A stretch of 64,000 bases of DNA from S010-25 sp964441285 (GTDB taxonomy: Bacteria; Pseudomonadota; Gammaproteobacteria; SZUA-229), in contig CAYTUK010000008.1 in NCBI GenBank assembly GCA_964441285.1, positions 62,001 to 126,000 on the forward strand, in the 5' to 3' direction. Numbering within the stretch: the stretch's first letter is position 1; every line of letters starts with the position of its first letter. Shown piece by piece: positions 34,564 to 44,451 of the stretch. The position numbers and the translations under genes were made by a program. The notes under the pieces were generated by a model, which had not been told where the DNA came from, did no database searches, and was given only the letters and a program-made list of their open reading frames with translations.

Positions 34564-36825
34564 TTATTTAAGCTCCAGCAACTTTTCAGCATAAGCCAGA
34601 CACCAACACCGATGCAAAGGCTTACGCCGGAAATCTTCGGTTACTGTCAGAGTGGTTATCTCTCGTACTGCATAATCATCCAGTAAATTTTTTTCAAGCC
34701 GGAACTTCCTTGCATTAGTCGAAAAAATCAACCGTCCATTCTCACTTAACAGGCGCATCACCAGCTTAATTAGTTCAGCATGATCACGTTGAATATCAAA
34801 TGTATTTTGCATTTTTGCAGAATTAGAAAACGTTGGCGGATCCAGAAAAATTAAATCAAAGACCTGCCCTGCCCGTTTCGCATCCCAGACCCACTGGATA
34901 CAGTCTTTGCGTAAAAACTGGTGGGTTTTATCGCTGAAACCATTAATGCGGCAGTTTTCTTCGGCCCACTGGATATAAGTGTTCGACATATCAATGGTCG
35001 TTGTCCTGCTTGCACCCCCTGCTGCGGCATAAACACTCGCACTACCAGTATAAGCAAATAAATTGAGAAAAGTTTTACCTTTAGCCAGGCTGGAAATAAG
35101 ATTACGGGTATTGCGATGGTCCAGAAACAGGCCCGTATCCAGGTAGTCATAAAGATTAACTCTAAAAATTAAACCCGACTCATGGGCAGTCATTGTTCGT
35201 CCCTTACTATCCTGCTTCTGGTATTGCTCATCACCCGACTGTTTTTTTCTCACTTTCAGGACAACTTTATCCTGATCAACCTCAAGGATATCGGCAACGA
35301 CATCAATAACATCATTCAAACGCTTAAAGGCTTTTGTCTTATCAATCGTTTTTGGCGCTTCATACTCCTGCACATGCACCCAGTTTTCATAAATATCAAT
35401 GGCAACCGAGTACTGGGGAATATCTGCATCATAAACCCGGTAACAGCTTATGTTGTTCTTACGCGCCCATTTTTTTAAATGTTTATAATTTTTTTTCAGT
35501 CGATTCACAAACATGCGAGCATGTTCATTAACGGCGATTACCGTAACCTGTTTATTCTCTTCCCGTCGATTTTTTTCTGACTGATTAATGTTTGATAAAT
35601 TAGTATCATAAGAATTAGCGCTGGAAGAAATCTGTTTTTGCTCTTCTGTATCATCGCTTGCGTGCAGGTTTAAGGCATTAATATGATATTGATACAAAGT
35701 ACATTTTATTGCGCCATTATATAAAGTATTTTTATGAAAGGCTCTCAAACCAATACTTTTTGCCAGCGCGTCTTCAGAGGTGAAAACAGCGGCGGTCCAG
35801 CCAGGAAAAGACTGTTTTAAAGTTTTACCCAGACGTAGATAGAGTGTACGCAAAAGCTGTATCTGACCCAGACGTTTACCGTAAGGCGGATTGGTAATTA
35901 ATAAACCCTGAGCAGAAGCAATAGATGGTATTATTTTTGTGGCATCAGCCAGTTCCAGTTGAATCTGTGAAGTAAACCCCGCAGCTTTAATATTTCTCTT
36001 TGCTATGGCTAAAACACTTGCCGAATAGTCACAGCCATTTATCACCGGAAGACACTCAATACGCTGTTCCAGACCCTGTTTAGCCTGCTGATAAATCTCC
36101 TGCCAGAGAGCTGGATCAAACTGTTTCCAGCCCATAAAACCATAATAGTCACGCAGTAAACCCGGTGCCATGTTTGCTGCGATCATTGCAGCTTCAATTA
36201 ACAGGGTAGCACTGCCGCACATCGGATCAAATAACGGCTCACCTCTGTTGGCAAAATCCCGCCATTTTGCCCGATATAACATGGCTGCTGCCAGTGTTTC
36301 ACGTAATGGCGCTGCGCCAGTCGTCTGGCGATAGCCGCGCATATGCAGGGCTTCACCGGAAAGATCAAGATAAGCAATGCATTCACGGTCACTTAAATAC
36401 ACATTAATACGGATATCCGGCCTGTCTCTTCCAACATCAGGCCGAAGACCTGTTGCGTCTTTGAACTGATCAACAATGGCATCCTTAATTCGAAGCGTCG
36501 CATAGTGACTATTATTAATGGCATGATGGGAGCTAAAACAGTCAATCGCAAAGCGGTTATTAACCTGCATATGCTCAGACCAGTCAATCATCTTGATTGC
36601 CGCATACAAATCATCTTCATTTTCAACCGAGAAGTCAGACAGTTTTAACAGTACACGACTGGCGACTCGTGACCACAAACAGGCCATATAAGCCTGTTTC
36701 AGTTCACCTTCGAAATGCACTCCACCATTAGCAACTTTAATTCCAGACAAGCCAAGATGTTCGAATTCATGTACGAGAATATCTTCCAGTCCTTTGGAAC
36801 AGCTAGCAAAAAATACCTGATTCAT
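34564..36825 (-). CDS. rlmL: 23S rRNA methyltransferase RlmKL (bifunctional)
   Basis: A 753-residue fusion of two methyltransferases. Order: THUMP domain (about 45-155), RlmL-type domain with the catalytic LLITNPPYGKRLG motif near 310, a linker (about 390-430) rich in Ser and Asn, then the RlmK-type domain with LNLFAYTGSASVYAAAGGA and DLIFLDPPTFSNS near 680. RlmL makes m2G2445 and RlmK m7G2069 in E. coli 23S rRNA. The length is slightly above E. coli (702), due to the linker. It overlaps the Trm112-like gene by 4 bases (ATGA). Confidence 0.95.
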   Translation of the reverse strand: MNQVFFASCSKGLEDILVHEFEHLGLSGIKVANGGVHFEGELKQAYMACLWSRVASRVLLKLSDFSVENEDDLYAAIKMIDWSEHMQVNNRFAIDCFSSHHAINNSHYATLRIKDAIVDQFKDATGLRPDVGRDRPDIRINVYLSDRECIAYLDLSGEALHMRGYRQTTGAAPLRETLAAAMLYRAKWRDFANRGEPLFDPMCGSATLLIEAAMIAANMAPGLLRDYYGFMGWKQFDPALWQEIYQQAKQGLEQRIECLPVINGCDYSASVLAIAKRNIKAAGFTSQIQLELADATKIIPSIASAQGLLITNPPYGKRLGQIQLLRTLYLRLGKTLKQSFPGWTAAVFTSEDALAKSIGLRAFHKNTLYNGAIKCTLYQYHINALNLHASDDTEEQKQISSSANSYDTNLSNINQSEKNRREENKQVTVIAVNEHARMFVNRLKKNYKHLKKWARKNNISCYRVYDADIPQYSVAIDIYENWVHVQEYEAPKTIDKTKAFKRLNDVIDVVADILEVDQDKVVLKVRKKQSGDEQYQKQDSKGRTMTAHESGLIFRVNLYDYLDTGLFLDHRNTRNLISSLAKGKTFLNLFAYTGSASVYAAAGGASRTTTIDMSNTYIQWAEENCRINGFSDKTHQFLRKDCIQWVWDAKRAGQVFDLIFLDPPTFSNSAKMQNTFDIQRDHAELIKLVMRLLSENGRLIFSTNARKFRLEKNLLDDYAVREITTLTVTEDFRRKPLHRCWCLAYAEKLLELK

Positions 36826-37004
36826 ACTTCACCTAAATGCCGGGCATCCGCAACGAGTAAAACAGGGAAACCATTGCGTACAGGAAAAGCCAGTTTATCC
36901 CGGTTGCAGAGAAATTCTTTACTGTTACGTTGATACCGTAGCGTGCCCTTACATACCGGACACACAATAACTGAAAGTAATTTTTTATTCATAAGACAGT
37001 ACAA
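36822..37004 (-). CDS. ycaR: Trm112/YcaR-like zinc-ribbon protein
   Basis: A 60-residue protein with the YcaR signature: CPVCKGTLRYQ near residue 16 and CNRDKLAFPVRNGFPVLLVADAR. One C-x2-C pair is present plus a later cysteine. Family members lie between lpxK and kdsB in E. coli; here kdsB is missing and rlmKL follows with a 4-base overlap. Trm112 proteins activate methyltransferases in eukaryotes and archaea, so coupling to an rRNA methyltransferase gene is suggestive, though not proof of interaction. Confidence 0.88.
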   Translation of the reverse strand: MYCLMNKKLLSVIVCPVCKGTLRYQRNSKEFLCNRDKLAFPVRNGFPVLLVADARHLGEV

Positions 37005-37015
37005 TATAGAGAGAA

Positions 37016-38008
37016 TCAGTGGAGTAACTTGTTTAATGCCTGTTTCAGCGCATTATTAAATTTAGCGTTTACCGGCAAATACCATACATTCGTGAAATCA
37101 CCATTGATTTCTTTTTGCTGAATTCGCTGTCTGCATTTTACCGCATCCTTTTCTGTCATTAATACACATTTACCCGACCATAATTGAATATCGGCATCAC
37201 TGTAAAAATAATGGTCAGGAAAAGCCTGTTCATTAACCGTTAAGCCCTGTTGTTTCAGCAATTCAAAAAAACGTTGCGGATTACCAATAGCCGCCACAGC
37301 CAGAATATTTTTACTTTTTAATGCCGTTAGCTGTAACGGTTCACTGCTAACAAGATTAACCAGCACGTCAAACTTCAGTGTATAAAATAAAGGGGTAATA
37401 TTATCTTTTAACGGTCTATCTGGTGCCCCATTAAAAACAACCAGGTCTACATTCTTTAACCGTCTGACTGGTTCGCGCAATGGGCCGGCAGGCAGACAAA
37501 AACCATTACCATGCAAGCGTTTCGCATCAACCACGGCAATTTCCACCTTTCTTTGTAGACGATAATGTTGCAGTCCGTCATCAGATAACACAATATCACA
37601 GGCATTATTATTTAATAGATGCGCGACCGCTGCCGAGCGATCAGAGCCAACCACAACCGGACAGTGTGTGCGCTGAAAAATCATGCAGGGCTCATCCCCA
37701 ACAGTGATGGCCTCATCGTTTACATCAAGTTGTTTAATCCCTGTTACGTTGCCGCCATAACCTCGGCTAACAATGCCCGGTTTTCTGCCCTGCTGTTTTA
37801 GATATTCACAAATTGAAATGAGTAAAGGTGTTTTACCGCTGCCACCAACACTGATATTGCCGATAACAATGACGGGTACATCAAAAGCAACCGAATTAAA
37901 AATACCACTAAAAAAACATAACCGGCGAATAAAACTCAACCAACAGAATATAATTGAAACCGGCCATAACAACCAGGCAAGTAGATTTTGACTATACCAG
38001 TACTTCAT
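37016..38008 (-). CDS. lpxK: Tetraacyldisaccharide 4'-kinase
   Basis: About 330 residues from ATG 38008, the family's normal length; the frame continues 20 codons upstream into msbA, which is unlikely to be used. The P-loop is GNISVGGSGKTPLLISI, followed by RGYGG and DDGLQHYRL, whose aspartate-aspartate supports catalysis. LpxK phosphorylates lipid A precursor at the 4' position at the inner membrane. Its start overlaps the end of msbA by 17 bases. msbA-lpxK order is the standard one. Confidence 0.94.
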   Translation of the reverse strand: MKYWYSQNLLAWLLWPVSIIFCWLSFIRRLCFFSGIFNSVAFDVPVIVIGNISVGGSGKTPLLISICEYLKQQGRKPGIVSRGYGGNVTGIKQLDVNDEAITVGDEPCMIFQRTHCPVVVGSDRSAAVAHLLNNNACDIVLSDDGLQHYRLQRKVEIAVVDAKRLHGNGFCLPAGPLREPVRRLKNVDLVVFNGAPDRPLKDNITPLFYTLKFDVLVNLVSSEPLQLTALKSKNILAVAAIGNPQRFFELLKQQGLTVNEQAFPDHYFYSDADIQLWSGKCVLMTEKDAVKCRQRIQQKEINGDFTNVWYLPVNAKFNNALKQALNKLLH

Positions 38009-39833
38009 TAGAAGGATGATAGTTAGCATCCTTAAACTGAATGCGGTGCAATGAAGCATAATGTTCATTCAGTACAATGAGTTCCTCATGGGTCCCTGAC
38101 TCAATAATCCGCCCCTGATCCATCACCATAATTAGATCCGCTTTTTCAATCGTCGAAAGTCGGTGCGCAATAACCAGTGTGGTGCGGTTTTGCATCAGAT
38201 TTTCCAGCGATGACTGAATATAACGTTCGGACTCTGTATCCAGTGCCGAGGTGGCTTCGTCGAGAATGAGCACAGGTGCATCTTTCAGCAGGGCTCTGGC
38301 AATGGCGATCCGCTGTCTCTGTCCTCCTGACAGCATCACACCACGCTCACCAACAATGGTATTAAATCCATCGCTGGTTTTTTTTATAAAGCCAGTCGCA
38401 TGGGCTGCTTCCGCAGCCGCTTCAACTTGCTCATGGGTAGCGGCATTCATCTTGCCATAGGCAATATTATGTTCGATTGTATCGTTAAACAGCACCACAT
38501 CCTGACCGACATAAGAGATATGTGAACGTAAATTTTCCAGTGTATAGTCTTTAATATTATGGCCATCAAGCATAATTATGCCTTCACTGATGTCATATAA
38601 TCGTGGCAGTAAATTTAATAGTGTTGATTTACCACTACCTGAACGACCAACAATGGCAACAGTTTGCCCCGCTTTTATTGAAAAATTTAAATCATATAAC
38701 GCATAATTTTTTGCCCGATTATTGTATTTAAAATTCAGCTGTTTAAAAACAAGTTCACCAACAACCTGATCATTTTCGTAACGGCCAGCATCCTTCTCTT
38801 TATCAAGATCAATAAAATCAAAGATGCTTTCTGCCGCTGCAATACCGCGTTGCAGATCACTAACAACAGCAGTAATCGCTTTAATTGATGGCATCATCAT
38901 AAACATTGCCGCTAAAAACGACATAAAAGTACCAACAGATATCTTCTCAATCATTCCAGGCAATGTCGCCAGATAAATAATCGTAGCCAGGGCACAGGCA
39001 ACGATTAATTGCACAATGGGTTGGCTAAGTGCCGTGGTTAGCTGCATTTTAAGATTTTGACGGCGGTTAACACCATTGATCTGATCAAATTGATCTGCTT
39101 CATACTGACGACCACCAAAGATTTTTATTACCTGATGGCCTTTAATGGCTTCTTCTAATATCCGCGAAACATTCCCCATGCTGCCCTGAATATTTATACT
39201 TATTTTACGAAACCGTTTTGACACCAGGACCACCAGTGAAGTCACCACCGGCATGGCTACCATAAAAACCAGAGCCAATAGTGCATTAAGATAAAACATC
39301 CAGAATATCAAACCAATAATGGTTAATACATCACGTATAAACACGGTGACTGCATGTGTCGATGCATGTGCCACCTGCTCCACGTCATAAGTAAACTTTG
39401 ACATCAACTCGCCGGTTGTAGAACCATCATAAAAATATTTTGGTAGACACAGCAGGCGGGCAAACATTTGATTACGCAATACATAAATCACATTGCGCCC
39501 AATCAAACTCATACCATAAGTGGAGGCGAAGGCACCGATGGTTCGCACCAGATATATGCCAATTAATGCGGGAGGTATCCATTTAATTGTTTCTGGGTCA
39601 CGTTGCACAAAACTGCCATCCATCAGCGGTTTCATTAAAGCGGTAAAACCCGTCGCAGAAAGTGCGACCACAATCATACCCATCACCGCGATAACAAAAA
39701 CTCCCCAGTATTCGAAGGCATAGTGAAGTAAACGAAGATAAATGGCGAGACTGGATTCGGTTTTCCCAGTATCCGTAGCATCAGTTGTCGATGCTTCAGT
39801 GTTTGTTTCTTGCGGCCCTGTAGGTTCAGACAT
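37992..39833 (-). CDS. msbA: Lipid A export ABC transporter MsbA
   Basis: A 613-residue half-transporter: an N-terminal extension of about 25 Ser/Thr-rich residues, six transmembrane helices (about 35-340), then the nucleotide-binding domain. Walker A is GRSGSGKSTLL, the signature LSGGQRQRIAIARALL, and Walker B VLILDEATSALD. It flips lipid A core across the inner membrane. The gene is 7 bases from exbD and overlaps lpxK, giving the order exbB-exbD-msbA-lpxK. Confidence 0.95.
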   Translation of the reverse strand: MSEPTGPQETNTEASTTDATDTGKTESSLAIYLRLLHYAFEYWGVFVIAVMGMIVVALSATGFTALMKPLMDGSFVQRDPETIKWIPPALIGIYLVRTIGAFASTYGMSLIGRNVIYVLRNQMFARLLCLPKYFYDGSTTGELMSKFTYDVEQVAHASTHAVTVFIRDVLTIIGLIFWMFYLNALLALVFMVAMPVVTSLVVLVSKRFRKISINIQGSMGNVSRILEEAIKGHQVIKIFGGRQYEADQFDQINGVNRRQNLKMQLTTALSQPIVQLIVACALATIIYLATLPGMIEKISVGTFMSFLAAMFMMMPSIKAITAVVSDLQRGIAAAESIFDFIDLDKEKDAGRYENDQVVGELVFKQLNFKYNNRAKNYALYDLNFSIKAGQTVAIVGRSGSGKSTLLNLLPRLYDISEGIIMLDGHNIKDYTLENLRSHISYVGQDVVLFNDTIEHNIAYGKMNAATHEQVEAAAEAAHATGFIKKTSDGFNTIVGERGVMLSGGQRQRIAIARALLKDAPVLILDEATSALDTESERYIQSSLENLMQNRTTLVIAHRLSTIEKADLIMVMDQGRIIESGTHEELIVLNEHYASLHRIQFKDANYHPSNEVLV

Positions 39834-39840
39834 GAGTAAT

Positions 39841-40272
39841 TTATTTGCTCTCTACCGTTGCAATCGAAAGCCGGGTAATACCCAGTTGTGACACCGCATC
39901 CATCGCTCTCACCACAGACTGATGTGTGGTTTGACCATCTGCGCGTAGAATAACCAACTGGTTTTTCATCTCTGCGGCAGATTTATTCCCAATTATTTTA
40001 TGCAGTGCCTGCTTAAGTGTGTCAAGTGATGTATTCACCAGCTGTCGATCATTAATATAATATTTTCCTTTGGCATCAATACTGAGCACAATAGCATGAC
40101 TCTGGGTTTGCTCTACTTTTGCAGAGGCTTCCGGCAAATTCACCTTCAGCCTCGCATGACGGTCAAAAGTGGTTGAAACCATAAAAAAAATCAGCAGCAA
40201 AAAAACCACATCAATTAATGGGGTTACATTAACCTCAAGATTTTCTTCCTGACGACCTGGGCGTAGATTCAT
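39841..40272 (-). CDS. exbD: ExbD/TolR family biopolymer transport protein
   Basis: A 143-residue protein with one N-terminal helix (about 17-36) containing the proton-path aspartate in VNVTPLIDVVFLLLIFFMV, followed by a periplasmic domain of about 100 residues. It works with ExbB to energise an outer membrane partner. No TonB is nearby, and placement before msbA is common in gammaproteobacteria, so the partner is uncertain. It overlaps exbB by 4 bases. Confidence 0.93.
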   Translation of the reverse strand: MNLRPGRQEENLEVNVTPLIDVVFLLLIFFMVSTTFDRHARLKVNLPEASAKVEQTQSHAIVLSIDAKGKYYINDRQLVNTSLDTLKQALHKIIGNKSAAEMKNQLVILRADGQTTHQSVVRAMDAVSQLGITRLSIATVESK

Positions 40273-40997
40273 AACGGTGATTCCATCGATGTTTTTGTGG
40301 AAGTTGCCGCCCCTGATCGAGCCGGTTCACCTTCAACTGCACTCACTAAATATTCATCTCTATCCGCAGCATTAAGTTCACTGTCGGCATGCTGACGATT
40401 ATAATGCAGCACATCCACCATCTTAATGGCCTCACGCTCCATTACCACCACAATAGAATCGACTTTACGGCGAAAATAACGGTAAAAAACAAGACTGATA
40501 ATGGCGACAGTTAAGCCTGCTGCGGTAGTAATCATGGCCTGGGAAATACCATTGGCAAGCACCGATGGATCACCAACACCATAGGTGGTAATTGCGTTGA
40601 ATACCTTCATCATCCCAATGACAGTACCCAATAAACCCAGCAGTGGAGAAATGGAAGCAATCGTCCCCAGCGCATTTAAAAACCGTTCAAGATCATGCAC
40701 CACTTCCCTGCCGCGCTCTTCAATGCATTCTTTAATCCGATCACGGCTTTCATCTCGATGCAACAGACCAGCACTTAAAATTTGCCCCAATGCCGACTGC
40801 TTTGCCAGCGCACCAATGTTGGCACGCTTCAAATTATCCTGCTTAATTGCGTTCCAGACGGTTGCCACTAGATGATCAGGCAACACTTTTTCCCGTCGCA
40901 AGCTCCAGAAACGCTCGGCAATAATTGAAATAGATAAAATGGAGCATAAAATAATTGGCAGCATCAGCCAGCCGCCGGATTTTACCAGTTCGAACAC
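40269..40997 (-). CDS. exbB: ExbB/TolQ/MotA proton channel protein
   Basis: A 242-residue protein with an N-terminal helix (about 10-30), a cytoplasmic stretch, and two helices in LGTIASISPLLGLLGTVIGMMKVFNAI and AMITTAAGLTVAIISLVFYRYF, the MotA/TolQ/ExbB signature. The C-terminal tail of about 40 residues is hydrophilic. It forms the proton channel with ExbD. comEC lies 72 bases upstream on the same strand. Confidence 0.93.
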   Translation of the reverse strand: MFELVKSGGWLMLPIILCSILSISIIAERFWSLRREKVLPDHLVATVWNAIKQDNLKRANIGALAKQSALGQILSAGLLHRDESRDRIKECIEERGREVVHDLERFLNALGTIASISPLLGLLGTVIGMMKVFNAITTYGVGDPSVLANGISQAMITTAAGLTVAIISLVFYRYFRRKVDSIVVVMEREAIKMVDVLHYNRQHADSELNAADRDEYLVSAVEGEPARSGAATSTKTSMESPL

Positions 40998-41069
40998 AAT
41001 ACCCCCTTAGAATATATTGCTTATATAAATAATGGCAACTATCTTACTTTATTTGGCCTGTTTTTGTTA

Positions 41070-43787
41070 TCACAAAACACGATTCCAATAATGATGATGT
41101 GACCGCCGATAAGCATCCAGCTTGATTAAACCACGACCAGGTACAAACTCCATACTTACAGCACCCGCGTGTCCAGTTATCCATAAAGAAATATTTCTGT
41201 GCTGATAACGGCTGAGTATTTTTTTGCTTGGCAGTCGATACCTGTTTCTATAGCCTGCTGATATAATTGCAATTTTGGGGTGGACCGCATCAATAAAAGC
41301 CACGCTAGATGAGGTTTTACTGCCATGATGCGGCACGACCAAAACATCTGCGGATAAAATTATACCGGATGCTGTTGATAAAGCTGCCTTTAACAGGCGC
41401 TTTTCGGTCGCTATTTCAATATCACCAGTAAACAGCACTGAACCCGCCGCGGATGAAATGCGTAACACACAGGAATGGTTATTGCGCCTTTTACCTCTGG
41501 ATTTTTTCTTACGCCTGTTTCTGACAGCCGTGCCTCTGGCGGTCGGCGTATGGGCAGCCAACACCTTGGCTGGCGGGTTTAAAAAACGAAAGTTTACTCC
41601 GTCCCAGCGCCAGTGCTGCCGCTGCTGACAGGCGACTTTACTCACTGAATGAAGACGGTGTAAATCCTGGCCAATCAATCTGGCTGCCGGATAAGCCGCC
41701 AGAATTGATGCCGCACCACCAATATGATCCGCATCACCGTGGCTAATAACCAGTGTATCCAGCATACGAATGCCCTGTGTACGCAAATAAGGCAGTACCA
41801 CCGCCTTTCCTGCATCCAGTTTTTTTCCCAACTTTGCACCCGCATCGAATACCAGTGTGTGGTGACGGGTCTGAATAACACTTGCCAGACCCTGCCCCAC
41901 ATCCAGCACCATTAGTTTAAAGCTACCGGGTTTAAAACTACCTGTGGTGATTGATGTGGAGGCGTTTCTGGCGAAAAAAATGCTTAAAAGCGGGATGAAC
42001 AGCAGGAAGGATAGCACGCTGCGTAACCCAGTTAGGTGCCGGCCAGGTATCTTTGAAATAGAGTTTTCTGGTCCGATTAAAGTGCCGATAAAAGTAAAGC
42101 AACGGCGTGGAATCAGCGCCATGATAATGGCAGCGAAGGCTGAAATAAGCGGCCATAATGTGATGTTACCGACCGTAATATAAGCAAAAGGCAGGTTTGA
42201 TAAAAGGTGAATAAATGGCCATATCCAGTGCAATAATTCTGCCGCAACCTGAATACTTAATTCACTGAGCAGCGGAAAAAACGGAAACAAGAGTAATCCC
42301 AGTAATACAAATGGTACCACCAGAAAGCTGACATAAGGCACCAGAATGAGATTCGCCAATGGTGCCAGCAGTGAACTTTGCTGGAACAGATAGAGTGAAA
42401 GCGGAAACAACGCCAGGGTAATAATAAACTGTAAACGAATGCACTGGGCAATTTTCCGAGCAATGTTTTGTCCGCTTTGCCCCAGGCCTAAATGATTAAG
42501 CCATACATCATTTCTCGCCGTGGCAACATCTGCCTGCAAGAGCGAAAAATTATCCGTAAAAGCATAGAGAATCACGGTTACAGCGATAAATGAAAACCAG
42601 AAGCCCGCTGACAAAACGGATAACGGATCCCATATCAACACCAGAATCATTGCCAATCCGAGCGCATCAACCGGCCTGAAATGACGGCGCAACAACGCTG
42701 CTGCCGCGAAACTTAGCAACATAATCAGGGCACGTTGCGTCGGAATTGACAGGCCAGCAAGCAATGCATAAAAAATGGCAATCATCACGCCAAGAATAAT
42801 GCCTATATGCTGCGCGGGTAGATGCTGCAAGCAGCGTAGCGGTACCAGCATCGCAACCAGCCAACGTCCAAAGATATAACCAAACAGGTAAGCCAGGCCA
42901 ATGTGTAACCCGGAAATGGCCATTAGATGGTTGGTGCCAGTGTGTAATAGGTCCTGCCATTGTCCAGGCTGAATTTTTACACGCTCGCCCACCGCCAGCG
43001 CCGTCACCAGACCCGTCATCGCAGTCGATGTTGGCGTGTGATAAAAACTTATTGCATGATCAGCCGCCAGCCATTGTCCAATAGACTGACTAATTTTTTG
43101 TCGATACGCATCAATGGAGGTGACCGCAGCGGCAGATAAGCGTTGATTGTACCAGCCGGATTCCGCTACCGGCCTTCGAACATAACCGCTGGCATCAATT
43201 CCCCGCTGGAATAACCAGCCCTCGTAATCAAACCCGCCGGGGTTAAAAAAACCATGTGGGGGTTTTAAGCGCACCACAAATTGCCATATTTCACCAGCAT
43301 GAACCGCTGCTACTTTGAATTTTTTACTGTAATACCAGCTCAGGCGTATTTTTCGTGGGGTGTATTTAGCGTATTTTAATTGTGTTGCTGCCGATAAGCG
43401 CAATCTTTCTGGCACCCCTTTAGTGACAATGACAGGTTCAAAGTGCTGGACCGACAGATAAAAACGCTCTACCCGTTTTTCATTAACCGGGATGCCGATA
43501 ATTTGACCTTCTACCCGAATTGTTTTACCCGCCAGCGCTTCCGGCAAACGGTGTTGCAGCGCCTGGTGGGCAAAAAATACTGCCCAGCTCATTCCAGCTA
43601 CCGCCAGTAACAGTGCCTTCAGGCAATATTGCAGCCTGTGGTAACTAAAACGCACAACGGTATAAAGCACTGTGAGTACCAGTGCAACCGGCAGCACAAT
43701 CAACAGGAAAGAGGTTAAACTGGGCAATTGCGCCCATTGCTGAACCAGCACAACACCACTAAGAAAAAAAAGTGCAGACAAAAACAT
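41070..43787 (-). CDS. comEC: DNA internalization protein ComEC/Rec2
   Basis: About 905 residues from ATG 43787; the frame extends 26 codons to 43865, but the inner ATG has an AGGA site and the longer start has none. Domains: N-terminal helices plus a DUF4131 OB-fold (about 40-230), the Competence membrane domain (about 245-560, with GTNHLMAISGLHIGLAY), then a metallo-beta-lactamase domain with VISHGDADHIGGAAS and VPHHGSKTS. An Arg/Lys-rich insert (about residues 775-785) interrupts it. ComEC forms the inner-membrane channel for single-stranded DNA uptake; other competence genes are not in the window. Confidence 0.93.
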   Translation of the reverse strand: MFLSALFFLSGVVLVQQWAQLPSLTSFLLIVLPVALVLTVLYTVVRFSYHRLQYCLKALLLAVAGMSWAVFFAHQALQHRLPEALAGKTIRVEGQIIGIPVNEKRVERFYLSVQHFEPVIVTKGVPERLRLSAATQLKYAKYTPRKIRLSWYYSKKFKVAAVHAGEIWQFVVRLKPPHGFFNPGGFDYEGWLFQRGIDASGYVRRPVAESGWYNQRLSAAAVTSIDAYRQKISQSIGQWLAADHAISFYHTPTSTAMTGLVTALAVGERVKIQPGQWQDLLHTGTNHLMAISGLHIGLAYLFGYIFGRWLVAMLVPLRCLQHLPAQHIGIILGVMIAIFYALLAGLSIPTQRALIMLLSFAAAALLRRHFRPVDALGLAMILVLIWDPLSVLSAGFWFSFIAVTVILYAFTDNFSLLQADVATARNDVWLNHLGLGQSGQNIARKIAQCIRLQFIITLALFPLSLYLFQQSSLLAPLANLILVPYVSFLVVPFVLLGLLLFPFFPLLSELSIQVAAELLHWIWPFIHLLSNLPFAYITVGNITLWPLISAFAAIIMALIPRRCFTFIGTLIGPENSISKIPGRHLTGLRSVLSFLLFIPLLSIFFARNASTSITTGSFKPGSFKLMVLDVGQGLASVIQTRHHTLVFDAGAKLGKKLDAGKAVVLPYLRTQGIRMLDTLVISHGDADHIGGAASILAAYPAARLIGQDLHRLHSVSKVACQQRQHWRWDGVNFRFLNPPAKVLAAHTPTARGTAVRNRRKKKSRGKRRNNHSCVLRISSAAGSVLFTGDIEIATEKRLLKAALSTASGIILSADVLVVPHHGSKTSSSVAFIDAVHPKIAIISAGYRNRYRLPSKKILSRYQHRNISLWITGHAGAVSMEFVPGRGLIKLDAYRRSHHHYWNRVL

Positions 43788-43791
43788 CCGT

Positions 43792-43808
43792 GTCCATCCT
43801 GTTAGCAA
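43792..43808. repeat. Dispersed palindromic repeat, end fragment 9
   Basis: TCCATCCTGTTAGCAA matches the right end of the repeat family and lies immediately upstream of the preferred comEC start. The bases on the minus strand supply its AGGA ribosome binding site. Confidence 0.45.
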
Positions 43809-43932
43809 CAACCTGAAACTGAATATTACACGAAGCCACAGAATGATCACAGCTCGACGCAACATTCAGGTTAAGGCTATAATGTATCTCTAATTTTTAT
43901 CCATAATCACTCGAGCCGCAATTAATTATCCC

Positions 43933-44451
43933 ATGCCACGCAAGTTTTTTCAGCGCTTAATGCCTGACCCATCAAAGATAAAGAATAACAAGAGCTTATC
44001 TATATTTGGTGATGTTTTACATGAGCCTAATCTATGGCATCTGAACCGCCGCTCAGTCGCTGGTGCCTTTGCCGTAGGGCTATTTTTTGCCTGGGTACCA
44101 CTGCCTTCACAGATGATTATGGCCGCTGCGGCAGCCATCTGGCTGCGTACCAATCTACCTCTATCCATTGTGCTGGTATGGATTACCAACCCGCTGACAA
44201 TCCCCCCAATGTTTTATTTTGCCTACCTGGTCGGTACCTGGATATTGCATACACCACCTTCCACTTTTGCCTTTGAACCCAGCCTGCAATGGTTATTGCA
44301 TGGGATGCAAACCAGCTGGAAACCCTTCCTGACCGGCTGTGCAACGATGGGCATTGGTTCCAGCATCCTGGGATATTTTGGCGTACAAATCTTATGGCGT
44401 TACTCCATTTATAAACGCCGTAAATCCAGAAGACTAAAAACCAGAAAATAA
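43933..44451 (+). CDS. DUF2062 family membrane protein
   Basis: A 172-residue protein with two to three transmembrane segments. The family signature is seen in HLNRRSVAGAFAVGLFFAWVPLPSQMIMAAAAAIWLRTNLPLSIVLVWITNPLTIPPMFYFAYLVG. The ends are basic. Function is unknown. It is divergent from comEC and ends at TAATG, sharing a base with the mnmA start, so the two are probably cotranslated. Confidence 0.88.
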   Translation: MPRKFFQRLMPDPSKIKNNKSLSIFGDVLHEPNLWHLNRRSVAGAFAVGLFFAWVPLPSQMIMAAAAAIWLRTNLPLSIVLVWITNPLTIPPMFYFAYLVGTWILHTPPSTFAFEPSLQWLLHGMQTSWKPFLTGCATMGIGSSILGYFGVQILWRYSIYKRRKSRRLKTRK

